A stretch of 64,000 nucleotides of DNA from UBA5359 sp002410925 [NCBI: bacterium UBP13_UBA5359] (lineage in GTDB: Bacteria > UBP13 > UBA5359). A program made the translations under genes and the position numbers. The notes below the pieces were generated by a model. That model made no database searches. It was not told where the DNA came from and saw only the letters and a program-made list of their open reading frames with translations. This document shows, one piece after another, positions 53,458 to 62,712 of this stretch. Each line of letters opens with the position of its first letter. Positions within the stretch are counted from its first letter, which is position 1. The stretch spans positions 64,381 through 128,380 of the forward strand of contig DHPR01000012.1 in NCBI GenBank assembly GCA_002410925.1. The letters are read 5' to 3'.

Positions 53458-54774
53458 TTAAGACGCTGTATGGCTTACCCCTATATCGGTGGGCGCCCGA
53501 CCAAGATCTGAAAGAATTTCCAGAAGATCTGAAATCTGATTTTCAAGACTTTCATTCAAATGCGCTCGATCAGGATAGAGCGTATATTCCCGACGCAAAG
53601 CATCGGGTGTCAAGCTTATCATAACGGAATTGGCTCCGGCACTCAGGCCCTGCCGGCGGGCATCCTTCTCCAGAGTTTCAAAGCTGGTAGTGACGACAAT
53701 TTTAGCATTTCGGGCATCGACAATACGGGCAACAGCTAATGCCTTAAGCACCTCCGCAGCGGCCGGACTATGCGAATTTGCCAAGGGCGTCCCCGGATGT
53801 GGAATAAAGGGGCCGAAGGAATACATTTCAGCTTGCAAACTCTTGGTAAGAGAGATGTCTCCAAGTATGTCCTCTCTCGTCTGACCGGGAAGACCTATAA
53901 GCCCTCCGGTTATAAGCAGATAGCCCATATCGAAAGCAGCACGCAGATGCTCCAGACGGCTGTCCAGTCTGCGCCCGGGATGCAATTGCTCATAAAGACG
54001 CGAATTGCTCGTTTCAAAACGCATCAATAATCCTCTGGCACCGGCTTCATACAATCTCTGCAATCCGGGTAGGCCTACCTCCCCGCAACTGACAAAGATC
54101 AACGCCGGCTCTCTCTCTCTGATGCCGCTGACTATTTGACAGAGATTATCGATTGAATATGCCGAATCTTCGCCGCTTTGCAGAACCAATGCCTTGAAAC
54201 CGTACTTGTCTATGGCTTCGCAGGCGGCTTTTACCACTTCCTCCGGGGTCATCCTGTAAGGCTTCAGCCCCTTGTTACGGGCTGATATGCCGCAATAGCC
54301 ACAGCTCTGCCTACAATAATTGGAAAACTCTATTATGCCGTGGATACAGCAGGAGTTACCCAGATGCTTATGGCGCAGATAATTGGCCGCCTGCATCAGC
54401 CGGGCTATATCCTCTTTGCCTTCCAGATTGAGAAGATAGAGCAGCTCCTCTTCCGCCACCTCTTCTTCATCAGCAACTATCCGCTCCAATATCAACGACA
54501 ACCGATCGCCGGCTCTCTTATCCATACGTTTGAAACCGGACAGATGCTGGTCTCTCTCCTGGAGCTCAAAGAAGAGCTCCTTCCAGAGTGCCAGCACCTC
54601 TTGTGCCTCAGCATCAGGAACAGCATCTATAACGTATCCTCCCTGCGCATAGATATAATCGCCCACTTTCAGGTTGCTGATCTCATTAACAGCCCGCCGC
54701 TGCTCACCAAAATAATCTATAATGCTGATGCACCCATCAATACTCACTACCCTACCGGGAATGGAATAACACAT
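53458..54774 (-). CDS. Fusion of HypC-like domain and HydE-like radical SAM enzyme
   Basis: This 438-residue protein begins MCYSIPGRVVSIDG, which matches HypC with the essential Cys2. The HypC-like beta domain spans about 1-55, followed by a helical linker. From about 135 it is a radical SAM protein: EFSNYCRQSCGYCG with Cys154, Cys158 and Cys161 (CX3CX2C), 'LQSGEDSAYSIDNLCQIVSGI', 'ETSNSRLYEQLHPGR' and 'GGLIGLPGQTREDI'. This resembles HydE, the [FeFe]-hydrogenase maturase. HypC carries the Fe(CN)2CO group in [NiFe] maturation. The fused gene leads the Ech operon, so it may act in assembling the hydrogenase metal centre. No HydF, HydG or HypDEF is in the window. Confidence 0.85.
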   Translation of the reverse strand: MCYSIPGRVVSIDGCISIIDYFGEQRRAVNEISNLKVGDYIYAQGGYVIDAVPDAEAQEVLALWKELFFELQERDQHLSGFKRMDKRAGDRLSLILERIVADEEEVAEEELLYLLNLEGKEDIARLMQAANYLRHKHLGNSCCIHGIIEFSNYCRQSCGYCGISARNKGLKPYRMTPEEVVKAACEAIDKYGFKALVLQSGEDSAYSIDNLCQIVSGIREREPALIFVSCGEVGLPGLQRLYEAGARGLLMRFETSNSRLYEQLHPGRRLDSRLEHLRAAFDMGYLLITGGLIGLPGQTREDILGDISLTKSLQAEMYSFGPFIPHPGTPLANSHSPAAAEVLKALAVARIVDARNAKIVVTTSFETLEKDARRQGLSAGANSVMISLTPDALRREYTLYPDRAHLNESLENQISDLLEILSDLGRAPTDIGVSHTAS

Positions 54775-54897
54775 TTCATGCTCCGATATAACTTATAGAT
54801 ATGCTAACAAAGACTTCGCTTACGATCAGCTATCCTCCGATACCTACCAATATCTTTATAGCATTCTCACGAAAAAACTATCGATAAAACCTCATAT

Positions 54898-54926
54898 ATG
54901 CTAACTCTGCTGAACAAATGTGTCAA
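54898..54926 (-). promoter_or_regulatory. Promoter of the hydrogenase operon
   Basis: On the minus strand, TTGACA (54926-54921), a 17-base spacer and TAGCAT (54903-54898) lie about 125 bases before the HypC/HydE-like ATG, which has GGAG seven bases ahead. All nine genes from the fusion to hypB follow in one direction. Confidence 0.68.
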
Positions 54927-54967
54927 GAACTGTTCCCCTGGGCAAGATAGTACGGTAGAATAGGATA

Positions 54968-55657
54968 ATGGTCACGAGCTTTTTAGAAATATTCCTCCAT
55001 ATCGATAAATACCTCCATATCATTGTATCACAGTACGGCATCTGGACTTATTTGATTCTTTTTTTCATCGTCTTCTGTGAGACGGGGCTGGTGGTAACTC
55101 CCTTCCTGCCTGGTGATTGGTTGCTCTTCATAGCCGGCTCTCTGGCTGCCGCCGGCAGCCTTAAACTAGTGCCGCTGCTTATTATTTTCAATATCGCAGC
55201 CATTGCCGGTAATGCCGTCAATTACTGGATCGGCTACTCTATCGGGCCGGGCATGCTGAGCAAAAAATCCCGTTTTCTCAAACAGGAATATCTGGACAGA
55301 ACTCATCAGTTTTATGAACGCTACGGCGGCAGGACTATCATTGTAGCCAGATTCGTACCCATAGTCAGAACCTTTGCGCCTTTCATGGCTGGAGTAGGAC
55401 AGATGACACCTTGGCGCTTTACCTATTACAATATCCTGGGCAGTATATCCTGGGTGGTGATCTTTATACTGGGCGGCTATTACTTCAGCAATCTGCCGCT
55501 GATAAAAAACAATCTCTCGATCGTCGTTATTTTCATCACTCTCTTTTCCGTGGCGCCTATAGCTGCGGATCTTCTGAAGCGAAGAAGAGAAACCGATCGG
55601 TTGAAAAAAGAGCCGGCCGTAACAGCAGATGTCAGACCGGATCAAGACGAGGGGTAA
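54968..55657 (+). CDS. DedA family membrane protein
   Basis: This 229-residue protein with about five hydrophobic segments has the DedA/SNARE-associated signature: 'VFCETGLVVTPFLPGDWLLFIAGSLAA', 'GRTIIVARFVPIVRTFAPFMAGVGQMTP' and 'YNILGSISWVVIFILGGYYF'. DedA proteins move undecaprenyl phosphate or other lipids across the membrane. It is transcribed away from the hydrogenase operon and converges on KUP with 6 bases between. TAGAAT lies six bases before the ATG, so a near-leaderless transcript is possible. The ribosome site (AGGAT) is too close to be typical. Confidence 0.9.
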   Translation: MVTSFLEIFLHIDKYLHIIVSQYGIWTYLILFFIVFCETGLVVTPFLPGDWLLFIAGSLAAAGSLKLVPLLIIFNIAAIAGNAVNYWIGYSIGPGMLSKKSRFLKQEYLDRTHQFYERYGGRTIIVARFVPIVRTFAPFMAGVGQMTPWRFTYYNILGSISWVVIFILGGYYFSNLPLIKNNLSIVVIFITLFSVAPIAADLLKRRRETDRLKKEPAVTADVRPDQDEG

Positions 55658-55663
55658 AAACAC

Positions 55664-57487
55664 CTACATTTCCACCCGGGTCACAACTCCCTGTATCTTG
55701 CCTGCAGGCAATTTATAAAACTGAACGAAAGTCGGCGCCAGACGTTTGAGCATCGCAAAAACCGTCCAGAAAAAATTATTGGTAGTTATATCTTCCACAC
55801 CGTAGAAGATGACTCTCTCTTCAATATCGTTCTGCTTCAGCAAGCTCTCTATATCCAGAACCTCCCTGTAGCCGGCCCAGAACTCCAGAAGATCCATACC
55901 GGAAGCCCTGTTGCGATAGATTTCCGTTGCCAAGCCGTAGGGTTCGTCGGTCCTACGAACGGAGACCAGAACATTTCTGTCATAGATAATACCGCTATCC
56001 AGAATGCAGTGTGCCAGATATGGATGCACGATATCGACTGTTCTATTAAAGAACAATGCCGTGCCTTCAAGCCGCTTCCCCCTTTCATATAATTTTTCAT
56101 AGCGGCCTATGAAACTCTTCATATCCATGGGGCACATAGCATGGTAAAGAGCCTTCTGCCCGCTAGTCCAGATCAAGATGGTGGCCAGGGGAATAGCGGC
56201 CAGAATCAAGGACCAGTAGCCACCATGACTGAGCTTGTTGAGGTTGGCAATCAGAAAGGCGGCATCAACCACTGTCACCATAGCTGCAACAGGCGCCTTC
56301 CAGGAAGATAAGCGGGAAAAGATCATGGTCATCATTATCCCGGTTATAGTCATTGTACCTGTAACAGCCAGGCCATAAGCAGCCGCCAGATTTTCCGACC
56401 GGCGAAAAACAAGCATAATAAAAACGACAGCTACCATGAGGGACCAATTAACGGAACCCAGATATATTTGCGATTTAAGCTTGCTGGAAGTATAGCTTAT
56501 TCTCAACCAGGGCATGATACGAGTGGTAATTCCCTGATAAACTATGGAATAGACACCGCTGATCAAGGACTGGGAAGCAATGACAGTGGCAAGGATAGTC
56601 AGTATCAGAGTGGGTATGTAAAGTATATTCAACTCCTCGCGGAACATGCCGAAGAGGATGTTCTGCGCTTCGGGATGCCGCAGAATAAAGGCGCCCTGTC
56701 CAAGATAATTGATAACCAAGGCAAGGAAGACGAAATACCAGGCCCTGATTATCGGGCGTTTCCCCAGGTGTCCCATATCGGCATACAAAGCCTCCCCACC
56801 GGTAGCACAAAGTATGACTTCTGAGAGAATCAAGCCACCGGCAATTCCATTATGCATAAGGAAGCTTAAAGCGTATAAAGGATTTACCGCCTTGATTACC
56901 CCTGGCAGGCTCTGTATGGAGATTATTCCGGAAACGGCTAAGGTTATGAACCATACCACCATCAACGGTCCAAATGCTCCGGCCACTTTATCCGTTCCCT
57001 TGTATTGGAAGAAAAAGAGGCTGATGGCTATCAATGCGGCAATAAGAATGATCATCCATTGATGCATACCGGCCAGGCCGGGTACCAGGCGCATACCTTC
57101 AACAGCAGAGAGAATAGTTATAGCCGGCGTTATAACGCCGTCTCCCAGTATCAGCGATATTCCCAAAAAGGATAAAAAGCTGACAAAGGCTATCTGCCGA
57201 TTGCTTTTCAGGAGCTTGACCAGAATCTCTTTGAGGACAACAGTTCCTCCCTGTCCATCTCGCTCCAAACTCATGGCCAGCCAGGCATACTCAATGGTAA
57301 CTAGAAGAATTAGAGTCCAGACGATCAGCGACAGTATACCGAAAACGTTGCTCTCTGTAGGCTTTATCAAAGCCATGATAACCGTCAGGGTATATATGGG
57401 ACTGGTACCGATATCGCCAAAGACCAACCCCATGGCTTTGACGATACCCTCCCAAAAAGAGTAATCTTCATTCCTGTGCCGAGACAT
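55664..57487 (-). CDS. kup: KUP family potassium transporter
   Basis: This 607-residue protein has the family start GLVFGDIGTSPIYTLTVI and about 12 hydrophobic segments, then a C-terminal soluble part (from about 455) with 'GRYEKLYERGKRLEGTALFFNR'. It takes up K+ with H+. In some bacteria KUP is inhibited by c-di-AMP, a messenger for which this window has a riboswitch. It is not in an operon with a riboswitch here. It is about 90 bases downstream of the DUF2993 gene. Confidence 0.93.
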   Translation of the reverse strand: MSRHRNEDYSFWEGIVKAMGLVFGDIGTSPIYTLTVIMALIKPTESNVFGILSLIVWTLILLVTIEYAWLAMSLERDGQGGTVVLKEILVKLLKSNRQIAFVSFLSFLGISLILGDGVITPAITILSAVEGMRLVPGLAGMHQWMIILIAALIAISLFFFQYKGTDKVAGAFGPLMVVWFITLAVSGIISIQSLPGVIKAVNPLYALSFLMHNGIAGGLILSEVILCATGGEALYADMGHLGKRPIIRAWYFVFLALVINYLGQGAFILRHPEAQNILFGMFREELNILYIPTLILTILATVIASQSLISGVYSIVYQGITTRIMPWLRISYTSSKLKSQIYLGSVNWSLMVAVVFIMLVFRRSENLAAAYGLAVTGTMTITGIMMTMIFSRLSSWKAPVAAMVTVVDAAFLIANLNKLSHGGYWSLILAAIPLATILIWTSGQKALYHAMCPMDMKSFIGRYEKLYERGKRLEGTALFFNRTVDIVHPYLAHCILDSGIIYDRNVLVSVRRTDEPYGLATEIYRNRASGMDLLEFWAGYREVLDIESLLKQNDIEERVIFYGVEDITTNNFFWTVFAMLKRLAPTFVQFYKLPAGKIQGVVTRVEM

Positions 57488-57577
57488 GACTATTCCTGAT
57501 TACCGCCTGTTTTCACTTAATACGGGGATTTGATAGCCTTACTAATCTATCACAAAGAGAGAGGCGACTCAATACTT

Positions 57578-58291
57578 TCAGAATTTATTCAAATAGCCAT
57601 CCGCCTCACCACTGATGATTACTCTTCTTTCCTGAAGGGTCAGCTTTCTAATGCGCATGGTAAAGGGGAGATTGGAAGCATCAAAAACAGGATTATAGCT
57701 TGCGATAATCTTCTCTGCCAGCTTAGGAGGAAGAGGCAACTTGCTGACATAAAGTTTGGTAAGGCAAAAGCTTACCTGCTGCTCGTTATCAGGTACAAGA
57801 TAACCATTAGCGGTTATGCATACTCTCAGCCCGGATATGGAACGCAAAGTAGATAGGGTCAGACCACTCTCTTTTATCGTTACATCGGCCTGATCATCGT
57901 ATTTACTGCGTAAAAAATCACGAAGATCGTCCTGGTCCAGCTCAACTTGGAAAGTAGTTTCAGCAACGCTGTTAACAGTCCTTTGCTGCATATCCGCCTT
58001 GATATGCCTGGCATCGATAACCATATGCTTAATGACAGGCATATCTTTCGGTCGCACCCCGGTGCCTTCGATATGAATACGACCTACCTTTCCCCTGAGA
58101 AGAGAGAGTGCCGAGGTATCTGCAAGACGAACCTCATAGTTATCAGCAGGACCTATAGCTGACGGCAGCTTAGCCTTTATCTGTGCCTCAATGCAACCGG
58201 TAATAGGTCCGCAGCCGGATTCTGCTACCAGCGCAGCCAGACCGGTAAGAACAGCAAAACCCATTAAAGCCTTACCTGACGCTAATCTCAT
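57578..58291 (-). CDS. DUF2993 (LmeA-like) phospholipid-binding protein
   Basis: This 237-residue protein has an N-terminal hydrophobic segment (ALMGFAVLTGLAALVAESG) that is a signal peptide or anchor. The body has the DUF2993 pattern 'AIGPADNYEVRLADTSALSLLRGKVGRIHIEGTGVRPKD' and 'KLPLPPKLAEKIIASYNPVFDASNLPFTMRIRKLTLQERRVIISGEA'. Relatives bind phospholipid or take part in envelope lipid metabolism. It directly follows the parvulin gene. A lipoprotein Cys is not clear. Confidence 0.8.
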   Translation of the reverse strand: MRLASGKALMGFAVLTGLAALVAESGCGPITGCIEAQIKAKLPSAIGPADNYEVRLADTSALSLLRGKVGRIHIEGTGVRPKDMPVIKHMVIDARHIKADMQQRTVNSVAETTFQVELDQDDLRDFLRSKYDDQADVTIKESGLTLSTLRSISGLRVCITANGYLVPDNEQQVSFCLTKLYVSKLPLPPKLAEKIIASYNPVFDASNLPFTMRIRKLTLQERRVIISGEADGYLNKF

Positions 58292-58301
58292 CTTTTATCT
58301 T

Positions 58302-59540
58302 TCACTTCTCTTCCAATTTTATCTCGGGAACGCCCCACCTGTAGCCCGCAGCAAGTTTGCGCTGGACATTAGCCTGAATTTTATTATCAACCACTTTATC
58401 TCTTACTTGAGTTTTAACCTCTTTCAGGCTCTTCAAGCGAGCTGGAATACGCTTTTCCACCTTTATTACATGATACCCAAACTTAGTCTTCACAATACCG
58501 CTGATATGATTTTCTTTGAGAGCAAAAGCAACCCGATCAAATTCCGGTACCATCTGCCCTCTTGAAAAGAGGCCCAGGCTGCCACCGATTTCTTGCGTTC
58601 CCTTATCGATAGAAACTTTACTCGCCAAAGCAGCAAAGTCTTCGCCTTTTTCCAATCTCTCCAATACTCTTGCTGCCGCAGCCCTGCTGCTTAACAGAAT
58701 GTGCCTGGCCTGAATCTTTTCCGGCTCCATGTAGAGATCCTTATGAGCGTTATAATAAGCTTCGAGCTCCGATTCGGGAACCTCTATCTTGTCAGCCAAA
58801 CACTTCTCCCACTCCTGGCCTCTATTCCTCAATTTATACATAGGAACACCTGTGCGGCAATCTCCCTTTAGCAGCCTGGAATAATTGCCAAAGGCCGGAG
58901 AACAATCGCCTTCATCTATGCACTGCTTCCATAGCTTTTTAGCTTCCTCTATACGGCCAAGCCTCTCTAAAGTATGCGCTACCATATGGCGCACATAATG
59001 GGGGTGATCTTTAATAGCATAGGCAGCCTCAATTTCCGGCAGCGCGCGCTGATAATCCAACTGCCGATCAAAACGGTTCCAGCCGAGCTCGAAATGTAGA
59101 TCATAAATATGAGGGTTATGCTTGATGCCCCTTTGCAGGAATTCATCCCCCTGCCGGATCATCTGCTCTTTTATTTTTACACTGGAAGCCGGCACGCTTA
59201 TATTATATGCGAAATGCCAGGCGCCGACAGACCAGACCTGGATGAATTTGGGATCAAGACGAGCTACAAGGTCTATTGTGGGCACCAGGCGCTGCCAATC
59301 TCCGGAATGAAAGAAGGAATCCATGGTTACCCAGAGATAATCAGCCGTAATCTCCCTGAAAGCACCTACCAGGCCGCCTAAAACCTGATCGGACGGAGAT
59401 AGATTCTCCGGCACCATATCATACTTAATTCGGTCGGTTTCAATATCTTTTTTGACAAATACCATGATGATGAAAATACCGACCAAAGCCAAGAGATAAA
59501 ATTTCTGCGCTTTGCTTATGTTCCCTGACAGGCCCCTCAT
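58302..59540 (-). CDS. Parvulin-type peptidylprolyl isomerase with TPR-like domain
   Basis: This 412-residue protein has a membrane-anchor-like N-terminal segment (KFYLLALVGIFIIMVFV) followed by an outer TPR-like helical domain (about 60-230). Its C-terminal parvulin domain has 'IQARHILLSSRAAAARVLERLEKGEDFAALASKVSIDKGTQEIGGSLGLFSRGQMVPEFDRVAFAL' (about 285-350) and 'FGYHVIKVEK'. It speeds proline isomerisation of exported proteins. It is 3 bases after the ABC permease, so the two may belong to one export or folding system. Confidence 0.85.
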   Translation of the reverse strand: MRGLSGNISKAQKFYLLALVGIFIIMVFVKKDIETDRIKYDMVPENLSPSDQVLGGLVGAFREITADYLWVTMDSFFHSGDWQRLVPTIDLVARLDPKFIQVWSVGAWHFAYNISVPASSVKIKEQMIRQGDEFLQRGIKHNPHIYDLHFELGWNRFDRQLDYQRALPEIEAAYAIKDHPHYVRHMVAHTLERLGRIEEAKKLWKQCIDEGDCSPAFGNYSRLLKGDCRTGVPMYKLRNRGQEWEKCLADKIEVPESELEAYYNAHKDLYMEPEKIQARHILLSSRAAAARVLERLEKGEDFAALASKVSIDKGTQEIGGSLGLFSRGQMVPEFDRVAFALKENHISGIVKTKFGYHVIKVEKRIPARLKSLKEVKTQVRDKVVDNKIQANVQRKLAAGYRWGVPEIKLEEK

Positions 59541-59542
59541 GC

Positions 59543-60304
59543 TTACACTTCCTTTTCCTGGAAGAACATGCCGGCAACTATCAATAGCGCCGCCGAAAGT
59601 AGAAGGCCGTAGATTATAGCCTTAAAAATGTAAACCCACGGTACAGCTTCATTATGCAACACCTGGGATCTGATGTTAAAGATCTCAAAATTCGGTATCA
59701 GATAACCAAAGCCTTTAACCGCAGCTTTGAGCAGCGGCGAGTCGGAGCGTCCGCCTAAATATTGCAGTGAATCGGATGAGCTACCAAGAATATAGAAGAA
59801 AATAGTCAACACCACGCTAAGGGTGGTGGACGCAAAAGTCGAGAATGTCACGGCCATAGCCAGGACAACCAAAAGTTCAAAAAAAGTCAAAACTATAGCC
59901 AGGACGGTAACAGGCGCCAGGGAATGCTCCTTGAAAAATACCAGACCCATAAAAACCAGGCCCATAAGCAAAACCATCAGCAGCACTGCCAGCGCCGCAC
60001 CCAGATATTTACCTACAACTACTTCCAGGCGCCTGACAGGTTTGGACAGAATGGTATAAATAATGCGCTTCTCTATCTCAGTCGGTATCAATGACATGCC
60101 CAAAAATGTGGCTATAAGCAGACCGAAAACAAGCATACCGGTCAGGCCCACGTCCTTGACCATACGTATCTCCTCACCGCCGGAGAAATAGGTAAAAAGG
60201 AGAGAGCTACCGATAAAAATAAAGGCGAAGACCAGAAGAACCAGAAGGACCTTTTTTCTGATGGCTTCCTTGAAGGTGGTCATGGCCAAAGCTATTGCCT
60301 TCAA
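59543..60304 (-). CDS. ABC-2 type transporter permease
   Basis: This 253-residue protein with six hydrophobic segments has the start 'AIALAMTTFKEAIRKKVLLVLLVFAFIFIGSSLL' and 'GLLIATFLGMSLIPTEIEKRIIYTILSKPVRRLEVVVGKYLGA', typical of NosY/ABC-2 permeases. The TTG start overlaps the ATPase stop (TTGA). It forms an exporter with the ATPase upstream. Substrate unknown. Confidence 0.88.
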   Translation of the reverse strand: MKAIALAMTTFKEAIRKKVLLVLLVFAFIFIGSSLLFTYFSGGEEIRMVKDVGLTGMLVFGLLIATFLGMSLIPTEIEKRIIYTILSKPVRRLEVVVGKYLGAALAVLLMVLLMGLVFMGLVFFKEHSLAPVTVLAIVLTFFELLVVLAMAVTFSTFASTTLSVVLTIFFYILGSSSDSLQYLGGRSDSPLLKAAVKGFGYLIPNFEIFNIRSQVLHNEAVPWVYIFKAIIYGLLLSAALLIVAGMFFQEKEV

Positions 60305-61236
60305 CTTTCCTTACCTCCCTTGACGATGGAAACAAAGAGGTCTTCCAGTGACCGACGACGATCGGCCATCGATACCAGAACCGCATTGTCGTTACCACGA
60401 ATAATATCTATAACCTTATCCGCGTGGATACGGCTGTCTACAGTCACTAGGGCTTCCTGGCTATCCAGAACCGATATGTTGACAGCCGCCTCTTTGATGC
60501 GGCTTAATAACTCTTCATTGAATCCCCGAACAACTATTTCCAATTCGCCCTCTATGCTGAGAAGCTCCTCCATTGTGCCCATACGTAACAGGTTTCCCTT
60601 ATGAATAACAGCTACACGGTCACAGACCATTTCAACCTCATTCAACAGGTGAGAGCAGTAAAGAATACTCTTTCCTTCCTTTTTTAACCTGAGAACCAGA
60701 TCTCTGATCTCTATACGACCTAGAGGATCCAACCCGGATGTGGGTTCATCCAATATCAAAAGTTTGGGGTCGCTGATCAATGCCTGCGCCAGACCCACAC
60801 GCTGCAGCATTCCCTTAGAGAATTTGCGCAGCTGCAGCTTGCGTGCACCGGAAAGCCCCACTATCTCCAGAAGCTCGTCCGATCTACGCTTTATTTTAGC
60901 GGAATCCAGACCGGAGAGCTTGCCGTAAAAAGATAAAAGCTCCTCGGGAGTAAGAAAATCGTAGTAATAAGGGCCCTCCGGAAGATAGCCGATAAGATTC
61001 TTGACGGCAACATCTCCTGCAGGCCTATCATATATCCAGGCTTTGCCTTTAGAAGGCCTGTACAGGCCTAGAAGAAGCTTAATAGTAGTGGTCTTTCCTG
61101 CCCCGTTGGGTCCCACAAACCCAAAGGTCTCTCCATCGGATATACTTATATTCAAATCATTAAGGATGACCGCCTTGTTACCCCAGAAGTTGAGATAATA
61201 CTTAGTCAATCCCTCGGTCCTGACTACATCAGCCAA
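60301..61236 (-). CDS. ABC transporter ATP-binding protein
   Basis: This protein of about 311 residues has Walker A GPNGAGKTTT, signature region 'LRKFSKGMLQRVGLAQALISDPKLLILDEPTSGLDPLG' with Walker B, and the H-loop 'KSILYCSHLLNEVEMVCDR'. A C-terminal about 90-residue extension is typical of ABC-2 exporter ATPases. The TTG at 61236 is preferred because GGGGGGAGG lies ten bases before it. The ATG at 61269 has only a weak site. It pairs with the permease downstream. Confidence 0.88.
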   Translation of the reverse strand: MADVVRTEGLTKYYLNFWGNKAVILNDLNISISDGETFGFVGPNGAGKTTTIKLLLGLYRPSKGKAWIYDRPAGDVAVKNLIGYLPEGPYYYDFLTPEELLSFYGKLSGLDSAKIKRRSDELLEIVGLSGARKLQLRKFSKGMLQRVGLAQALISDPKLLILDEPTSGLDPLGRIEIRDLVLRLKKEGKSILYCSHLLNEVEMVCDRVAVIHKGNLLRMGTMEELLSIEGELEIVVRGFNEELLSRIKEAAVNISVLDSQEALVTVDSRIHADKVIDIIRGNDNAVLVSMADRRRSLEDLFVSIVKGGKES

Positions 61237-61336
61237 AGGGACAGCACCTCCCCCCAAAGATGACGCCATCCATATAAGGCCCTAGCCCGAAGCATATACT
61301 GCACCCGGGCATCAGAGCCATGTAATGACAAGCAAA

Positions 61337-61365
61337 AGTGTACTATCAGACCTATCCTTTGTCAA
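61337..61365 (-). promoter_or_regulatory. Promoter of the ABC exporter operon
   Basis: On the minus strand, TTGACA (61365-61360), a 17-base spacer and TACACT (61342-61337) form a strong promoter. It lies just downstream (in transcription) of the SIS gene end (61427) and would drive the exporter, parvulin and DUF2993 genes. Confidence 0.68.
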
Positions 61366-61426
61366 TAAGAAGCTGCCATGTGCCAGATGGCCTGGCAAGC
61401 CGTAAGCAATATGCCTGACAGAAAAG

Positions 61427-62464
61427 CTACTTGGTTAAGGTTACCTTACGCAGGGAGCGCGGCTTATCAGGGTCATATCCCTTGGAATATGAAAGATAAT
61501 AAGCAAATAGCTGCCCCGATACTATACTTACTAATGGAGAGAGGCCTTCGTCCGCAATGGCAGGAAGACGAAAAGCCGTCTTGCCCAGATCCAGAGCCTC
61601 CGGCATATCGGAGATGACAATAGTTTCCGCCTTACGCTCATTAAGATCTTTCGTCAGTTGCAGCATATTGGGATATGTACGCCCTGATAAGGCAAAGAGT
61701 ATAACAGGAAAACCCTCTTCCACTAATGCAATAGGTCCGTGCATAAGATCAGCGGCTGAGAAAGGTTCTGCTACCACATAACAGGTCTCCTTAAGCTTCA
61801 ACGCCATTTCCAATGCTGTGGCATAATTCATTCCTCTGCCTATTACCATGCACTCATTCATATATCGATATCGCTCACAACCGCACTCTATATCTTTCTC
61901 CGTCTCAAAGAGACGTTCCATTTTTTCACCGACACCCGCCAGGCGGCCTACCGCCTCCTTATCTCCCTTAAGCAACGAAGATAAAAGATAAAAGATGGCC
62001 AGTTGCGATGTATATGTCTTCGTAGCGGCTACGCTCAGCTCTTTGCCGGCTCTGCAGTAAACCGCTCTATCTGCCGCTACTGCCAGAGGCGAGCCCTCTT
62101 CATTGGTAATAGCTATCGTCATTGCTCCCTTTTGACGAGCATTCTCCACTACACTGATAACATCCGGGGCTGCGCCGGATTGGGATACGCCGATTACCAG
62201 GGTGTTATCCATCCTTATATCAGCCTCATAAAGAGTAAAAAGGGATGGTGCAGCCATGGCCACCGGCAGGCCGTTGTTTATCTGAAAAAGATACTTGGCG
62301 TAGGTAGAAGCGTTATCTGAGGTGCCCCTGGCAGCGATAATTATAAAACGTATATCCCTGGCCTTTATCTCTTCGCAGATAGAAGCTATGCCGGCCTCCT
62401 CCTGTTTGATAATCTGCTGCAGCACCTTGGGCTGCTCGTGAATCTCCTGTACCATCAAATGCAT
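61427..62464 (-). CDS. SIS-domain sugar-phosphate isomerase/deglycase (GlmS C-terminal-like)
   Basis: This 345-residue protein has two SIS domains. The first has 'FIIIAARGTSDNASTYAKYLFQ' and 'LVIGVSQSGAAPDVISVVENA', the second 'CMVIGRGMNYATALEMALKLKETCYVVAEPFSAADLMHGPIALVEEGFP'. This is the isomerase half of glucosamine-6-phosphate synthase without the glutaminase half, as in AgaS/FrlB/NagB-II-type deaminases and deglycases. It likely acts on an amino-sugar phosphate in the cytoplasm. AAGGAAGG precedes the ATG. Confidence 0.88.
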   Translation of the reverse strand: MHLMVQEIHEQPKVLQQIIKQEEAGIASICEEIKARDIRFIIIAARGTSDNASTYAKYLFQINNGLPVAMAAPSLFTLYEADIRMDNTLVIGVSQSGAAPDVISVVENARQKGAMTIAITNEEGSPLAVAADRAVYCRAGKELSVAATKTYTSQLAIFYLLSSLLKGDKEAVGRLAGVGEKMERLFETEKDIECGCERYRYMNECMVIGRGMNYATALEMALKLKETCYVVAEPFSAADLMHGPIALVEEGFPVILFALSGRTYPNMLQLTKDLNERKAETIVISDMPEALDLGKTAFRLPAIADEGLSPLVSIVSGQLFAYYLSYSKGYDPDKPRSLRKVTLTK

Positions 62465-62504
62465 TTGATTTGCCTTCCTTTGCTTGTTTTTGCTACCAAG
62501 TTAC

Positions 62505-62534
62505 ATCATAGCAGAAAACATGCCCTGTATTCAA
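62505..62534 (-). promoter_or_regulatory. Candidate promoter of the SIS-domain gene
   Basis: On the minus strand, TTGAAT (62534-62529), an 18-base spacer and TATGAT (62510-62505) lie about 40 bases before the ATG. The rest of the 248-base gap up to the plus-strand prepilin-like gene (62535-62712) shows no clear promoter for that gene, only its ribosome site GGGAGGAG. Confidence 0.5.
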
Positions 62535-62712
62535 GCGGTACTCCACACTTTTCGTAGCCCGTTACCAGCCTCTTCTCTCTTGCTTCAAGCCGCAATTTTA
62601 CCTTGACTTGCAAACGCACCCCGGGCTGCTTTCAGCATTGCAACAGAAAAAATAGATTCTGTGCAGGAGTAGCTCTGCATACCGGCGAATAATTAAGCGG
62701 GAGGAGTAATAT

